Positions 1 through 7,056 of a DNA stretch of 64,000 nt are shown here, one piece after another. Source of the DNA: a bacterium (lineage in GTDB: Bacteria; Cyanobacteriota; Vampirovibrionia; Gastranaerophilales; Gastranaerophilaceae); assembly GCA_017626055.1 (NCBI GenBank), contig JAGAJM010000006.1:124001-188000 (forward strand). Direction: 5' to 3'. The position numbers were made by a program, and so were the translations under genes. Each line of letters opens with the position of its first letter. The stretch's first letter is position 1. A model generated the notes under the pieces. That model was given only the letters and a program-made list of their open reading frames with translations. It had not been told where the DNA came from and did no database searches.

Positions 1-1
1 T

Positions 2-1750
2 GAGGCGCAAGCTGAAATTCAACCAAAATTAGCTGAACAACGTAAGAAAGTTGCTCAACTTCAAGATGAAATGGTTGACATTGAAGTAGCTAGATATGGT
101 GATAGCAATAAATTTGCTAAGAAATTTGAAAAAGCTGCACACAAAAACTACGAACAGTATGAAGAAACACAAGAAGTTCAATATGCATTCTTAGATAAGA
201 AAGAGGCAGAAGCGTTTGAGGCAGAAAATCCAGATGCAAAAGGCAAAACTACTGTTGTAAGTAATGATGATATGGAAGCGTTAACTAAGTTGTACAACGA
301 AGGTAAAGCTAAAATTGCTGAAGCTGAAGCAACAGGTGATGAAGCTAAGATCGCAGAAGCTCAAGAACGTTACGGCGATTATGTAAATATCTTTGGTACA
401 AAAGAGGATGGTTCTGTTGATTGGACTAAGATTAACGTAAGAACTGTTCAAGATATTTTAGTTGATAAATCTGGTGGTGACCAAAACTTCAACTTAGATG
501 AAGTTGGTCCATTAGCAGAAGCATTGAATATGAAGAAAAGCGAAGTAAAACACTTAGCTAAGACATTTGGTTTCGGCAGAGAAAGTGCTATTCCATCTAA
601 GTTGAAAGCTGCAGGTATCGCAGCTGCTGGTGCAGCTTTAGGTAGCTTGTTTACAGGTTCATTGAAAGCAACAGATTCAGCTTATGCACAAGGTGAAACT
701 GTATTTGGTGAATTCCACGATATCGCTTCAAATGGTGAAGAATTCTTCCATTACTACGAAGCTAAGGGTGGCGAAGCTGCCGCTGAAGCTGTGGCAAAAG
801 TATCTCCTTGGGCACTTGCAGCCGCTCCAGTATTGGCTGGTGTTACAGCATTCTTATTAACTAAAGGTACAACTGAAGATTCGTTCAATGGTGCTAACGT
901 TGAAGCTGTCTTAAAAGATATTCAAGTAGCTGATAAAGAAGTACAACCAGTACTTAAACAAATTAGAGATATGGAACTTACTGGCGATAAGAAAACTGAT
1001 GATTTAATTAAAGCTGCAGTTATTAAAGCTTCTCTAGGTGAAGATACTAAGACTGCTAACTTAGAAGAATTGTCAAGAGTTTATATCGACTTGAAAGATA
1101 CTAAGAAAAAGATTGCTGAAATTGAAGGCGAACTTAAACCAGAAGAAACAACAGAAACAGTTCCAACTGGTCCAACAGGCCCAACAGGTCCAACTGAACC
1201 AACAGGCCCAACAGGTCCAACTGAACCAACAGGCCCAGCTCTTGACTTAGATGTTGTTCAAGACCCTGATGTTGAAGTTCGTACAGAGTTACCACGTTTG
1301 AAATATCGTGAAGGTACTTGGTACACATCTCACGCATATATTGCAGCTGATGGTTCAGAATTGACACCAGCAGAAAGAAAACAAGTAAAACGTTTATTAG
1401 AACAAGAAGCAAACAGAATTGCATTCGTTGACACTAATAACGACGGTAAAGCAAACTATCGTGATAAAAAAGTTTCATTACCAACTGAATTAGAATTACC
1501 AAATGGTAAAAAAGTTAAAGTTGCAGATGATGCGTACGATAGAATTATGAAATTACCTGCAACACAAGGTGACAAAGTCGTGAACCCAAAATATGGTGTA
1601 CACGTTGCTAAAATCAATGGTAAGTGGCACGTAATTGACCCAGCTCAAAATAACAAACGTGTTGCTGGACCATTTGATACAGAAGCTCAAGCTAGAGCAG
1701 AAGAAGCTAGACTTGAAGCTGAAGCAAAAAAACCAAAAGAAACTGAATAA
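2..1750 (+). CDS. partial coiled-coil protein with two hydrophobic segments, collagen-like linker and EF-hand-like loop
   Basis: The frame is open to the left edge, so the true start lies outside the window; about 582 codons are visible. The N-terminal third is Glu/Ala/Lys-rich and probably helical. Two hydrophobic stretches follow (encoded near 601-665 and 805-865). A Pro-Thr-Gly repeat linker comes next (1163-1237), then a C-terminal domain with a D-T-N-N-D-G-x-x-x-x-x-D loop resembling an EF-hand or dockerin calcium site. The C-terminus is a charged Ala/Glu helix. A strong terminator follows. I do not recognise the family; a large surface or envelope-associated protein is plausible, not shown. 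Confidence 0.8.
   Translation, partial: EAQAEIQPKLAEQRKKVAQLQDEMVDIEVARYGDSNKFAKKFEKAAHKNYEQYEETQEVQYAFLDKKEAEAFEAENPDAKGKTTVVSNDDMEALTKLYNEGKAKIAEAEATGDEAKIAEAQERYGDYVNIFGTKEDGSVDWTKINVRTVQDILVDKSGGDQNFNLDEVGPLAEALNMKKSEVKHLAKTFGFGRESAIPSKLKAAGIAAAGAALGSLFTGSLKATDSAYAQGETVFGEFHDIASNGEEFFHYYEAKGGEAAAEAVAKVSPWALAAAPVLAGVTAFLLTKGTTEDSFNGANVEAVLKDIQVADKEVQPVLKQIRDMELTGDKKTDDLIKAAVIKASLGEDTKTANLEELSRVYIDLKDTKKKIAEIEGELKPEETTETVPTGPTGPTGPTEPTGPTGPTEPTGPALDLDVVQDPDVEVRTELPRLKYREGTWYTSHAYIAADGSELTPAERKQVKRLLEQEANRIAFVDTNNDGKANYRDKKVSLPTELELPNGKKVKVADDAYDRIMKLPATQGDKVVNPKYGVHVAKINGKWHVIDPAQNNKRVAGPFDTEAQARAEEARLEAEAKKPKETE
1163..1237 (+). repeat. tandem collagen-like Pro-Thr-Gly coding repeat
   Basis: A roughly 27-base unit encoding P-T-G-P-T-G-P-T-E is repeated a little over two times within the first gene. 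It produces a proline-rich low-complexity linker between the membrane/coiled-coil part and the C-terminal domain. Such repeats can change copy number by slippage. Confidence 0.8.
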
Positions 1751-1772
1751 TTCTAATGGTTACATAAGTGAG

Positions 1773-1803
1773 CGGCGGACTTTTAAGTCCGCCGTTTCTT
1801 TTT
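1773..1803 (+). terminator. rho-independent terminator
   Basis: Arms CGGCGGAC (1773-1780) and GTCCGCCG (1787-1794) form a perfect 8-bp GC-rich stem with a six-base loop, followed by a T-rich run. It ends the first transcript. Confidence 0.9.
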
Positions 1804-1807
1804 GTTC

Positions 1808-1836
1808 TTGCAAGTGTTTAGAAAATTTGCTAAACT
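1808..1836 (+). promoter_or_regulatory. promoter for the TrmB-type regulator, predicted leaderless
   Basis: TTGCAA (1808-1813), a 17-base spacer and TAAACT (1831-1836) lie exactly six bases before the ATG at 1843. No Shine-Dalgarno sequence precedes that ATG. Transcription would begin at or next to the start codon. Confidence 0.55.
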
Positions 1837-1842
1837 CATCTT

Positions 1843-2646
1843 ATGGATAATTTGATTGAAAAACTTAAAGAACTTGGGTTTAATTCATACGAAGCAAAGG
1901 TTTATCTTGCGTTGCTGAAAAAATGTCCAGCAACTGGATATGAAATTTCTCAGCTTTCTGATGTCCCTCAATCTCGAGCTTATGATGCGTTAAAATCTTT
2001 GGAAGTTGAAGGTGTTGTTCACTCTTCAAACGATAAGCCCCAAAAATATACTCCAATTCCACCAAAAGAACTTACTCAACGTTTTAAGCGTCGAATGAAT
2101 TCTACAATCGATTATCTTGAGAAAAAACTTCCAAATGTTAAAGATTCTTATAATGAACCTATCCATAATATTTCTGGTTATGATAAAAATATTGAAAAGT
2201 TAAAAGAAGTCATTAATAATACAAAAAAATCTCTTTATTTAGAAATTTGGTCTGCTGATTTCAAGGCTTTAGAACAAGAATTAACGGCAGCATATGATAG
2301 AGGGGTTGAAATTAAAATTGTAGGTTATGATAATTTTCAACCAACAATGATAGGGTTAGTTTACAGGCATGAAGAAGCAAAAGAAATTGAAATGCAAGTA
2401 GGTAGTCGTTTGATTTATTTGCTTTCGGATTATGTAGAAGTTGTGTTCGGTAGAATTGAGACAACTGTTGTCTGGTCTAAAAATGTTGATATTGCGTATG
2501 TTTTGAAGGAATTAATTTCTCATGAAATGTATTTGTTGGATATTTCGCAAAGATTCCCAGAACAGTTGAAATATTTTTATGGACCAGATTTTGTACGTTT
2601 GAAAGAAAAAATTTCCGACAATAAATCAAGTTATAATTTAAAGTAA
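1843..2646 (+). CDS. TrmB-family transcriptional regulator
   Basis: The 267-residue product begins with a winged-helix domain (residues about 1-75: L-G-F-N-S-Y-E-A-K-V-Y-L-A-L-L, then D-V-P-Q-S-R-A-Y-D-A-L), the classic TrmB sugar-responsive HTH signature. A linker helix leads to a C-terminal phospholipase-D-like effector domain (about 105-250), as in bacterial and archaeal TrmB proteins. Family knowledge suggests DNA binding controlled by a small ligand, often a sugar; the ligand is unknown. The gene is monocistronic between a terminator and the tdk leader, with a predicted leaderless promoter. Confidence 0.85.
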   Translation: MDNLIEKLKELGFNSYEAKVYLALLKKCPATGYEISQLSDVPQSRAYDALKSLEVEGVVHSSNDKPQKYTPIPPKELTQRFKRRMNSTIDYLEKKLPNVKDSYNEPIHNISGYDKNIEKLKEVINNTKKSLYLEIWSADFKALEQELTAAYDRGVEIKIVGYDNFQPTMIGLVYRHEEAKEIEMQVGSRLIYLLSDYVEVVFGRIETTVVWSKNVDIAYVLKELISHEMYLLDISQRFPEQLKYFYGPDFVRLKEKISDNKSSYNLK

Positions 2647-2731
2647 TTTAAGTTTACATTTACAAATTTTTACTTTCAAATTTTGAATTTAAGATTTATA
2701 ATTAGTGTATATTGAACATGTATTTTGGGTG

Positions 2732-2763
2732 GGTAAATAACTAAGGGGTTAGTTGTATTTACC
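2732..2763 (+). promoter_or_regulatory. leader hairpin upstream of thymidine kinase
   Basis: GGTAAATA-ACTAA (2732-2744) pairs with TTAGT-TG-TATTTACC (2749-2763), leaving a two-base bulge and a GGGG loop. There is no T-run after it, so it is not a terminator. It sits about 30 bases before the chosen tdk start and could influence translation or mRNA stability. Confidence 0.45.
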
Positions 2764-2791
2764 TAGGAGATATTCTCAAAGAAAGGGAAAA

Positions 2792-3409
2792 ATGAGCGGG
2801 TATTGTTTTGAATTGATTACAGGTCCTATGAGTTGTGGCAAAACCGAAGAGTTGTTACGCCGTATCAGACGTTGTATTATTGCGAAAAAGAAAGTTAAAG
2901 TTATTTCACCAGAAGTTGATACAAGAGCTAAAGGTGATTATATTGAATCTAGAAATGGATTATGGCTTGATGCAATTAAGGTTAAACATTCCGTTCAAAT
3001 TCTTAGTGCGGTAAAAGATGCAGAAGTTGTTGCTATTGATGAACTACAATTCTTTGATTCTAATATTGCAAAAGTTATTACTCAATTGATGAATGAAGGC
3101 AAGAAAGTTATCGGTACTGGTTTAGAATTGGATTTTAAAGCGGAACCTTTTGGTTCAATGCCAGAGTTGATGTGCATTGCAACTAAGGTTGATAAATTAC
3201 ATGCGGTTTGTATGAAATGTGGTTGTGAGCATGCAACAAGAACTCAGCGTTTAATTGATGGTCAACCTGCGGATAAAAATTCACCACTGATTATGATTGG
3301 TGGAGATGAAACTTATGAAGCTAGATGTATCAAATGTTACGAGCTACCAGACGTAAATGCAAAGAAAAAATCTTTAGGATTTAAGCTTTTGCAGTTTAAT
3401 AAAGAATAA
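2792..3409 (+). CDS. tdk: thymidine kinase (TK1 type)
   Basis: The product phosphorylates thymidine to dTMP in pyrimidine salvage. The P-loop G-P-M-S-C-G-K-T lies at residues 11-18, followed by E-E-L-L-R-R; the family usually reads G-P-M-F-S-G-K-T. The V-V-A-I-D-E-L-Q-F-F segment carries the catalytic Glu. The lasso region has paired Cys (C-M-K-C and C-I-K-C) for a structural zinc. Length (205 aa) is normal. An in-frame TTG at 2753 would add 13 residues unlike the family; the ATG at 2792 has a purine-rich GAAAGGG before it and gives the expected N-terminus. A terminator follows. Confidence 0.93.
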   Translation: MSGYCFELITGPMSCGKTEELLRRIRRCIIAKKKVKVISPEVDTRAKGDYIESRNGLWLDAIKVKHSVQILSAVKDAEVVAIDELQFFDSNIAKVITQLMNEGKKVIGTGLELDFKAEPFGSMPELMCIATKVDKLHAVCMKCGCEHATRTQRLIDGQPADKNSPLIMIGGDETYEARCIKCYELPDVNAKKKSLGFKLLQFNKE

Positions 3410-3428
3410 ATCATACAATAGATAAATG

Positions 3429-3460
3429 AATGTGGGATTTAAAATTTCACATTTTTTTTT
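3429..3460 (+). terminator. rho-independent terminator of tdk
   Basis: AATGTGGGA (3429-3437) pairs, with two G-T wobbles, with TTTCACATT (3445-3453), followed directly by a T-run. Confidence 0.75.
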
Positions 3461-3563
3461 ATATGTGCTACTATAAACCTATAATAATCCTTTTTGAAAT
3501 GGAACTTTTTAGAGTTTGTTTCGTCTGATTATAAGAGGGGGATTATTGGAGGTATAAATAAGA

Positions 3564-4784
3564 ATGAGAAAATTGATGAAAAAAAGTATTATATTTTTAA
3601 GTATTTTTCTTTTTATGTTTGGATGGGTAATTCGTTCAAATGTGCATGCATCAACTCCTATTGAGTTATATGATAATGTTTGGCGTTTGATAAATTCAAA
3701 ATATGTTGATCAAACAAATAACGAACAAGATTGGAGAAAATGGCGTCATAAATATGATAATGTAATCAAAACTGACGAAGATGCTTATGTTGCGATTGAA
3801 ACAATGGTTGCAAGTTTGAATGACCCATATACAAAATTTTTAGACCCAAAAGAATTTAATGAGGAAACAACTTCAATTAAAGGTTCATTGAAAGGTATTG
3901 GTATTCAGATTGGTGTCCAAGATGGTAAATTAACTGTAATTGCACCAATTGAAGATACTCCAGCTGAAAAAGCAGGACTTATGGCAGGGGATGAAATTTT
4001 ATCAATTGATGGTAAAAGTACAAAAGGTATCACTGTTGATAAAGCTGCTGAACAAATTCGTGGTGAGGAAGGAACATCAGTTACTTTAGTTGTAAAACGT
4101 AAAGATCAAGAACCTAAATCTTATACAATTACTCGTGCTGAAATTGAGATTAAATCAATTTCTCAAAAAGTTCCAGAATCAGTAAAAATGCCAAAAGATA
4201 TAGTTTATATTAGATTAAGTTCATTTATTAGTAGAAATGCATCTAAAGAATTTTCTGATATATTGGCTAAAAATCCAGATACAAAAGCAGTAATTGTTGA
4301 CTTGCGTTCAAATCCAGGTGGTTTGTTGAGCAACGCTATTTATATTTCAGATATGTTCTTAAATGGTGGAGCTATTGTAAGTACAGTTGATAGAGATGGT
4401 TATAAAGAAACTCAAAAAGCATCTCGTGGTGTATTAACAACAAAACCTTTAGTAGTTTTGATTGACAAGGGTTCAGCCTCAGCAAGTGAAATTTTCTCAG
4501 GAGCTATTAAAGATAATAAAAGAGGGGTAATCGTTGGTACTCAGTCTTTTGGTAAGGGTTTAGTTCAAGAAATTAACAAACTTCCAAATAGTTCTGGTAT
4601 AAATATTACAATCCAAAAATATTTAACTCCAAATGGTACAGATATTCATAAAAAAGGTATAACTCCAGATATTGTAGTTGAATTGTCAGAAGATGATGTG
4701 AAAACCAAAAATGATGTTCAACTAAAGAAAGCAATAGAAGTAGCTCAACAATTATCAAACGGAACATATGTAGTTCAAAAATAA
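3564..4784 (+). CDS. ctpA: C-terminal processing peptidase CtpA (S41)
   Basis: This 406-residue serine protease has an N-terminal signal or anchor segment (residues 7-25), a PDZ domain (about 103-185, starting K-G-S-L-K-G-I-G-I-Q) and an S41 protease core. The catalytic set is inferred by spacing to B. subtilis CtpB: Ser306 in D-K-G-S-A-S-A-S-E, Lys331 in Q-S-F-G-K-G and Gln335. Family members trim the C-termini of envelope or photosynthetic proteins; the substrate here is unknown. GGAGG stands about 10 bases before the ATG. The gene is monocistronic and ends in a strong terminator. Confidence 0.95.
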   Translation: MRKLMKKSIIFLSIFLFMFGWVIRSNVHASTPIELYDNVWRLINSKYVDQTNNEQDWRKWRHKYDNVIKTDEDAYVAIETMVASLNDPYTKFLDPKEFNEETTSIKGSLKGIGIQIGVQDGKLTVIAPIEDTPAEKAGLMAGDEILSIDGKSTKGITVDKAAEQIRGEEGTSVTLVVKRKDQEPKSYTITRAEIEIKSISQKVPESVKMPKDIVYIRLSSFISRNASKEFSDILAKNPDTKAVIVDLRSNPGGLLSNAIYISDMFLNGGAIVSTVDRDGYKETQKASRGVLTTKPLVVLIDKGSASASEIFSGAIKDNKRGVIVGTQSFGKGLVQEINKLPNSSGINITIQKYLTPNGTDIHKKGITPDIVVELSEDDVKTKNDVQLKKAIEVAQQLSNGTYVVQK

Positions 4785-4803
4785 GGGTTGAAAATAATAA
4801 ACG

Positions 4804-4835
4804 AAAAGAGCTAGGGCTAATTACCTAGCTCTTTT
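4804..4835 (+). terminator. rho-independent terminator of ctpA
   Basis: AAAAGAGCTAGG (4804-4815) and CCTAGCTCTTTT (4824-4835) form a perfect 12-bp stem. The symmetric A/T flanks would let it act in both directions. Confidence 0.9.
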
Positions 4836-4853
4836 GCTGGACAAAATCCAAAC

Positions 4854-4961
4854 AGAAAACAAAATTATTTAGGATATCGAAATCCAGTATCTGGAGATAA
4901 CAGAATATTCTCTCAAGAAGATATTGGAAATTTTTTGTTTATTAATCTGAAAAAGGATTGA
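4854..4961 (+). pseudogene. fragment of the phage-type lipase gene (EDIG module)
   Basis: Bases 4854-4935 match 57065-57146 at 79 of 82 positions by eye. The frame is preserved: it reads R-K-Q-N-Y-L-G-Y-R-N-P-V-S-G-D-N then the I-F-S-Q-E-D-I-G-N-F start of the repeated module. Similarity stops abruptly after N-F and the frame ends at the TGA at 4959-4961. There is no plausible start. Two of the three mismatches are synonymous. This is a decayed or recombined piece of the gene found whole at 56273, about 52 kb away, left between the ctpA terminator and the next gene. Confidence 0.85.
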
Positions 4962-5082
4962 TTTTTCTCAATCGTTTATTCATATTAGAAAAGCATTTAT
5001 AAACTATTTAAAAGGTTGATGTAATTTTTATTAATATTTGAAATAATGTATTTGTTATCACCCTTATAGGAAGAAGAAGGCA

Positions 5083-5268
5083 ATGAATTTACACGAGCAA
5101 TGCTTACTCCGTTATTTAACTTATCCTGATGAGTTATCTTACACAACAGAAATCTTAAAATTGAATAATAAAATCTTGGAACAAAAGTTTATTGTTAAAA
5201 ATATTCTTGCCAATGTGTCTATGTTAAATTATACTGAAGGAGTAAATGAATTAACTGGTTGCTTGTAA
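5083..5268 (+). CDS. small hypothetical protein, 61 aa
   Basis: ATG at 5083 follows a purine-rich GGAAGAAGAAGG that can serve as ribosome binding site. The product (M-N-L-H-E-Q-C-L-L-R-Y-L ...) is mostly helical in composition, without signal or known motif. It lies 60 bases before the diguanylate cyclase gene and could be co-transcribed. Coding status rests on the ribosome binding site and frame only. Confidence 0.4.
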   Translation: MNLHEQCLLRYLTYPDELSYTTEILKLNNKILEQKFIVKNILANVSMLNYTEGVNELTGCL

Positions 5269-5328
5269 GTTTAAACGATATGACAAAAACTTAATCGTAC
5301 TTATGGGTAAAATCACAAGGGTTGGATT

Positions 5329-7050
5329 ATGTTGAAAAAGTTTTTATATACTTTATGGATTTCCGTATTCGCAGTGATATTGTTTTTTAGTGTGAAGAAC
5401 GGAAGTTTTGCTACGTTTATTAATTCTATGGAAAATAGAACTTTCGATATTCGTCAAAGTCTTATTGTGAATTCTGGTGTTCGTCAACATAACAAAGATA
5501 TTGTCATTGTTGCAATTGATGATGCTAGTTATGAATATATTTTGGATAACTATGGTGAATGGCCGTTAAGACGTGATATGTACGCTAAAATGGTTGATTA
5601 TATCGAAGCTCAAAATCCAAAAAGTATTGCATTTGATTTTATGTTCGTAAAATCAATGAAAAGTGATGTCGCAGCTGATAATGCTTTAATTAATACGTTT
5701 AAAAAATATGATAATGTGTTTACTGGTATGAATCTTGATAATCAACCAGAAGATTTGAGAATTCCACCGATTTTGCCAGATAAATTGTCTGTAAAATTGG
5801 ATAATCCACAAGATTTTAATGTTATGGAATATTCAAATTGCCGTGTTATTTTACAAGGAATTCTTGATGCAACTTCAAATATTGGTATGATAAATGTTGC
5901 TCGTTCAGAAGATGGTGTATTGCGTAAAATGCCAGTATTTTTGAAATATCAAGACAAGTTTTATCCACAGTTAGGATATATTGTTGGGGTTCATTATCTT
6001 GGACAAGAGCCTAAATTAGTTGTTGAAGATGATGGTTCTGGTGAGGGACTTATCTTAAATTGGTATGGACATGCTGGAACTTTCGAAAATATTCCGATGT
6101 ATAAATTATTAAAAGCTATTGATGGCAAAGATGCTTTTGATTATAACTTTGAAAATAAAGTTGTTTATTTCGGTGCAACTGCAGCAAGTTTGTTTGATAT
6201 CAAAACTGTGCCTGTTGATAAAGTTTTCCCTGGGGTTGAAGTTCAAGCAACTTATGTGAATAACGTAATTGATGGAAGTTTTATTATAAAAGCTCCATTG
6301 TGGGTGAATTTCGTGTTGGGCTTGCTTTTGAGTGTGTTAACAGTTCTTTTTGTGTCGAAAATTACGTCAATGCCTGTTGCTCTAGGTTTGTCTGCAACTG
6401 TTTATGGTTTATATGTAATAGTAGCTCATTATGTTATGGTTTATCGTAACTGGTGGGTTGGAATTGTAGTACCTTTAACAGTTGCTCTTGTGGCATTTAT
6501 TGGTGCGGTTATTGTTAAGTATTTAATTAAATCTAGAGATTTTGATTATCAGTATAAATTAGCTACAACTGATGGCTTGACAGAACTTTATAATCATAGA
6601 TACTTCCAAGAACAAATGCAAAATCAAGTATCACATTCTGCTCGTTATAATGTACCATTGTCATTGATTTTGGTAGATATTGATTACTTTAAAAAGTTCA
6701 ATGATACATTCGGGCATCAATCAGGTGATGCAGTGTTAAGACAAGTTGCATTTACATTAAAGAAAAATGTCAGAGCAACCGATATAGTATGTAGATACGG
6801 AGGAGAAGAAATGAGTATTATCCTCCCAAATACAAAATATGAGGAAGCAGTTGCGATTGCTAACAAATTATGTGCACTTGTGGCTTCAAAGGCTTGCAAG
6901 TTAAGTAATGGAAAAGAAAGCAATGTAACTATCAGTTTAGGCGTTGCATCTTTTGGAGAAGAAGATGGACAAGTGCCAGCCGCAATTATTGAATCGGCAG
7001 ACAAACGATTATACAATGCAAAAGAAAATGGCAGAAACAGAGTTAACTAA
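5329..7050 (+). CDS. CHASE2-domain diguanylate cyclase (GGDEF)
   Basis: The 573-residue membrane protein has one N-terminal transmembrane segment (about 4-24), an extracytoplasmic CHASE2 sensor (about 30-315, with D-I-V-I-V-A-I-D-D-A-S and W-P-L-R-R-D), three more membrane segments (about 323-400) and a GGDEF domain (about 405-573). The signature reads G-G-E-E-M (491-495), with Met in place of the usual Phe. An inhibitory RxxD site (R-A-T-D, five residues upstream) is intact. It should make cyclic di-GMP from GTP and be product-inhibited. The ATPase/TPR gene follows after six bases. The CHASE2 ligand is unknown. Confidence 0.93.
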   Translation: MLKKFLYTLWISVFAVILFFSVKNGSFATFINSMENRTFDIRQSLIVNSGVRQHNKDIVIVAIDDASYEYILDNYGEWPLRRDMYAKMVDYIEAQNPKSIAFDFMFVKSMKSDVAADNALINTFKKYDNVFTGMNLDNQPEDLRIPPILPDKLSVKLDNPQDFNVMEYSNCRVILQGILDATSNIGMINVARSEDGVLRKMPVFLKYQDKFYPQLGYIVGVHYLGQEPKLVVEDDGSGEGLILNWYGHAGTFENIPMYKLLKAIDGKDAFDYNFENKVVYFGATAASLFDIKTVPVDKVFPGVEVQATYVNNVIDGSFIIKAPLWVNFVLGLLLSVLTVLFVSKITSMPVALGLSATVYGLYVIVAHYVMVYRNWWVGIVVPLTVALVAFIGAVIVKYLIKSRDFDYQYKLATTDGLTELYNHRYFQEQMQNQVSHSARYNVPLSLILVDIDYFKKFNDTFGHQSGDAVLRQVAFTLKKNVRATDIVCRYGGEEMSIILPNTKYEEAVAIANKLCALVASKACKLSNGKESNVTISLGVASFGEEDGQVPAAIIESADKRLYNAKENGRNRVN

Positions 7051-7056
7051 AAATAT

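Noticed and set aside
1134-1424. Minus-strand frame antisense to the collagen-like repeat
   Set aside because: Repeat-driven Leu/Gln-rich shadow frame with no ribosome binding site.
2753-2791. TTG start extending thymidine kinase by 13 residues
   Set aside because: It begins inside the leader hairpin and gives an N-terminus unlike the family; ATG at 2792 fits.
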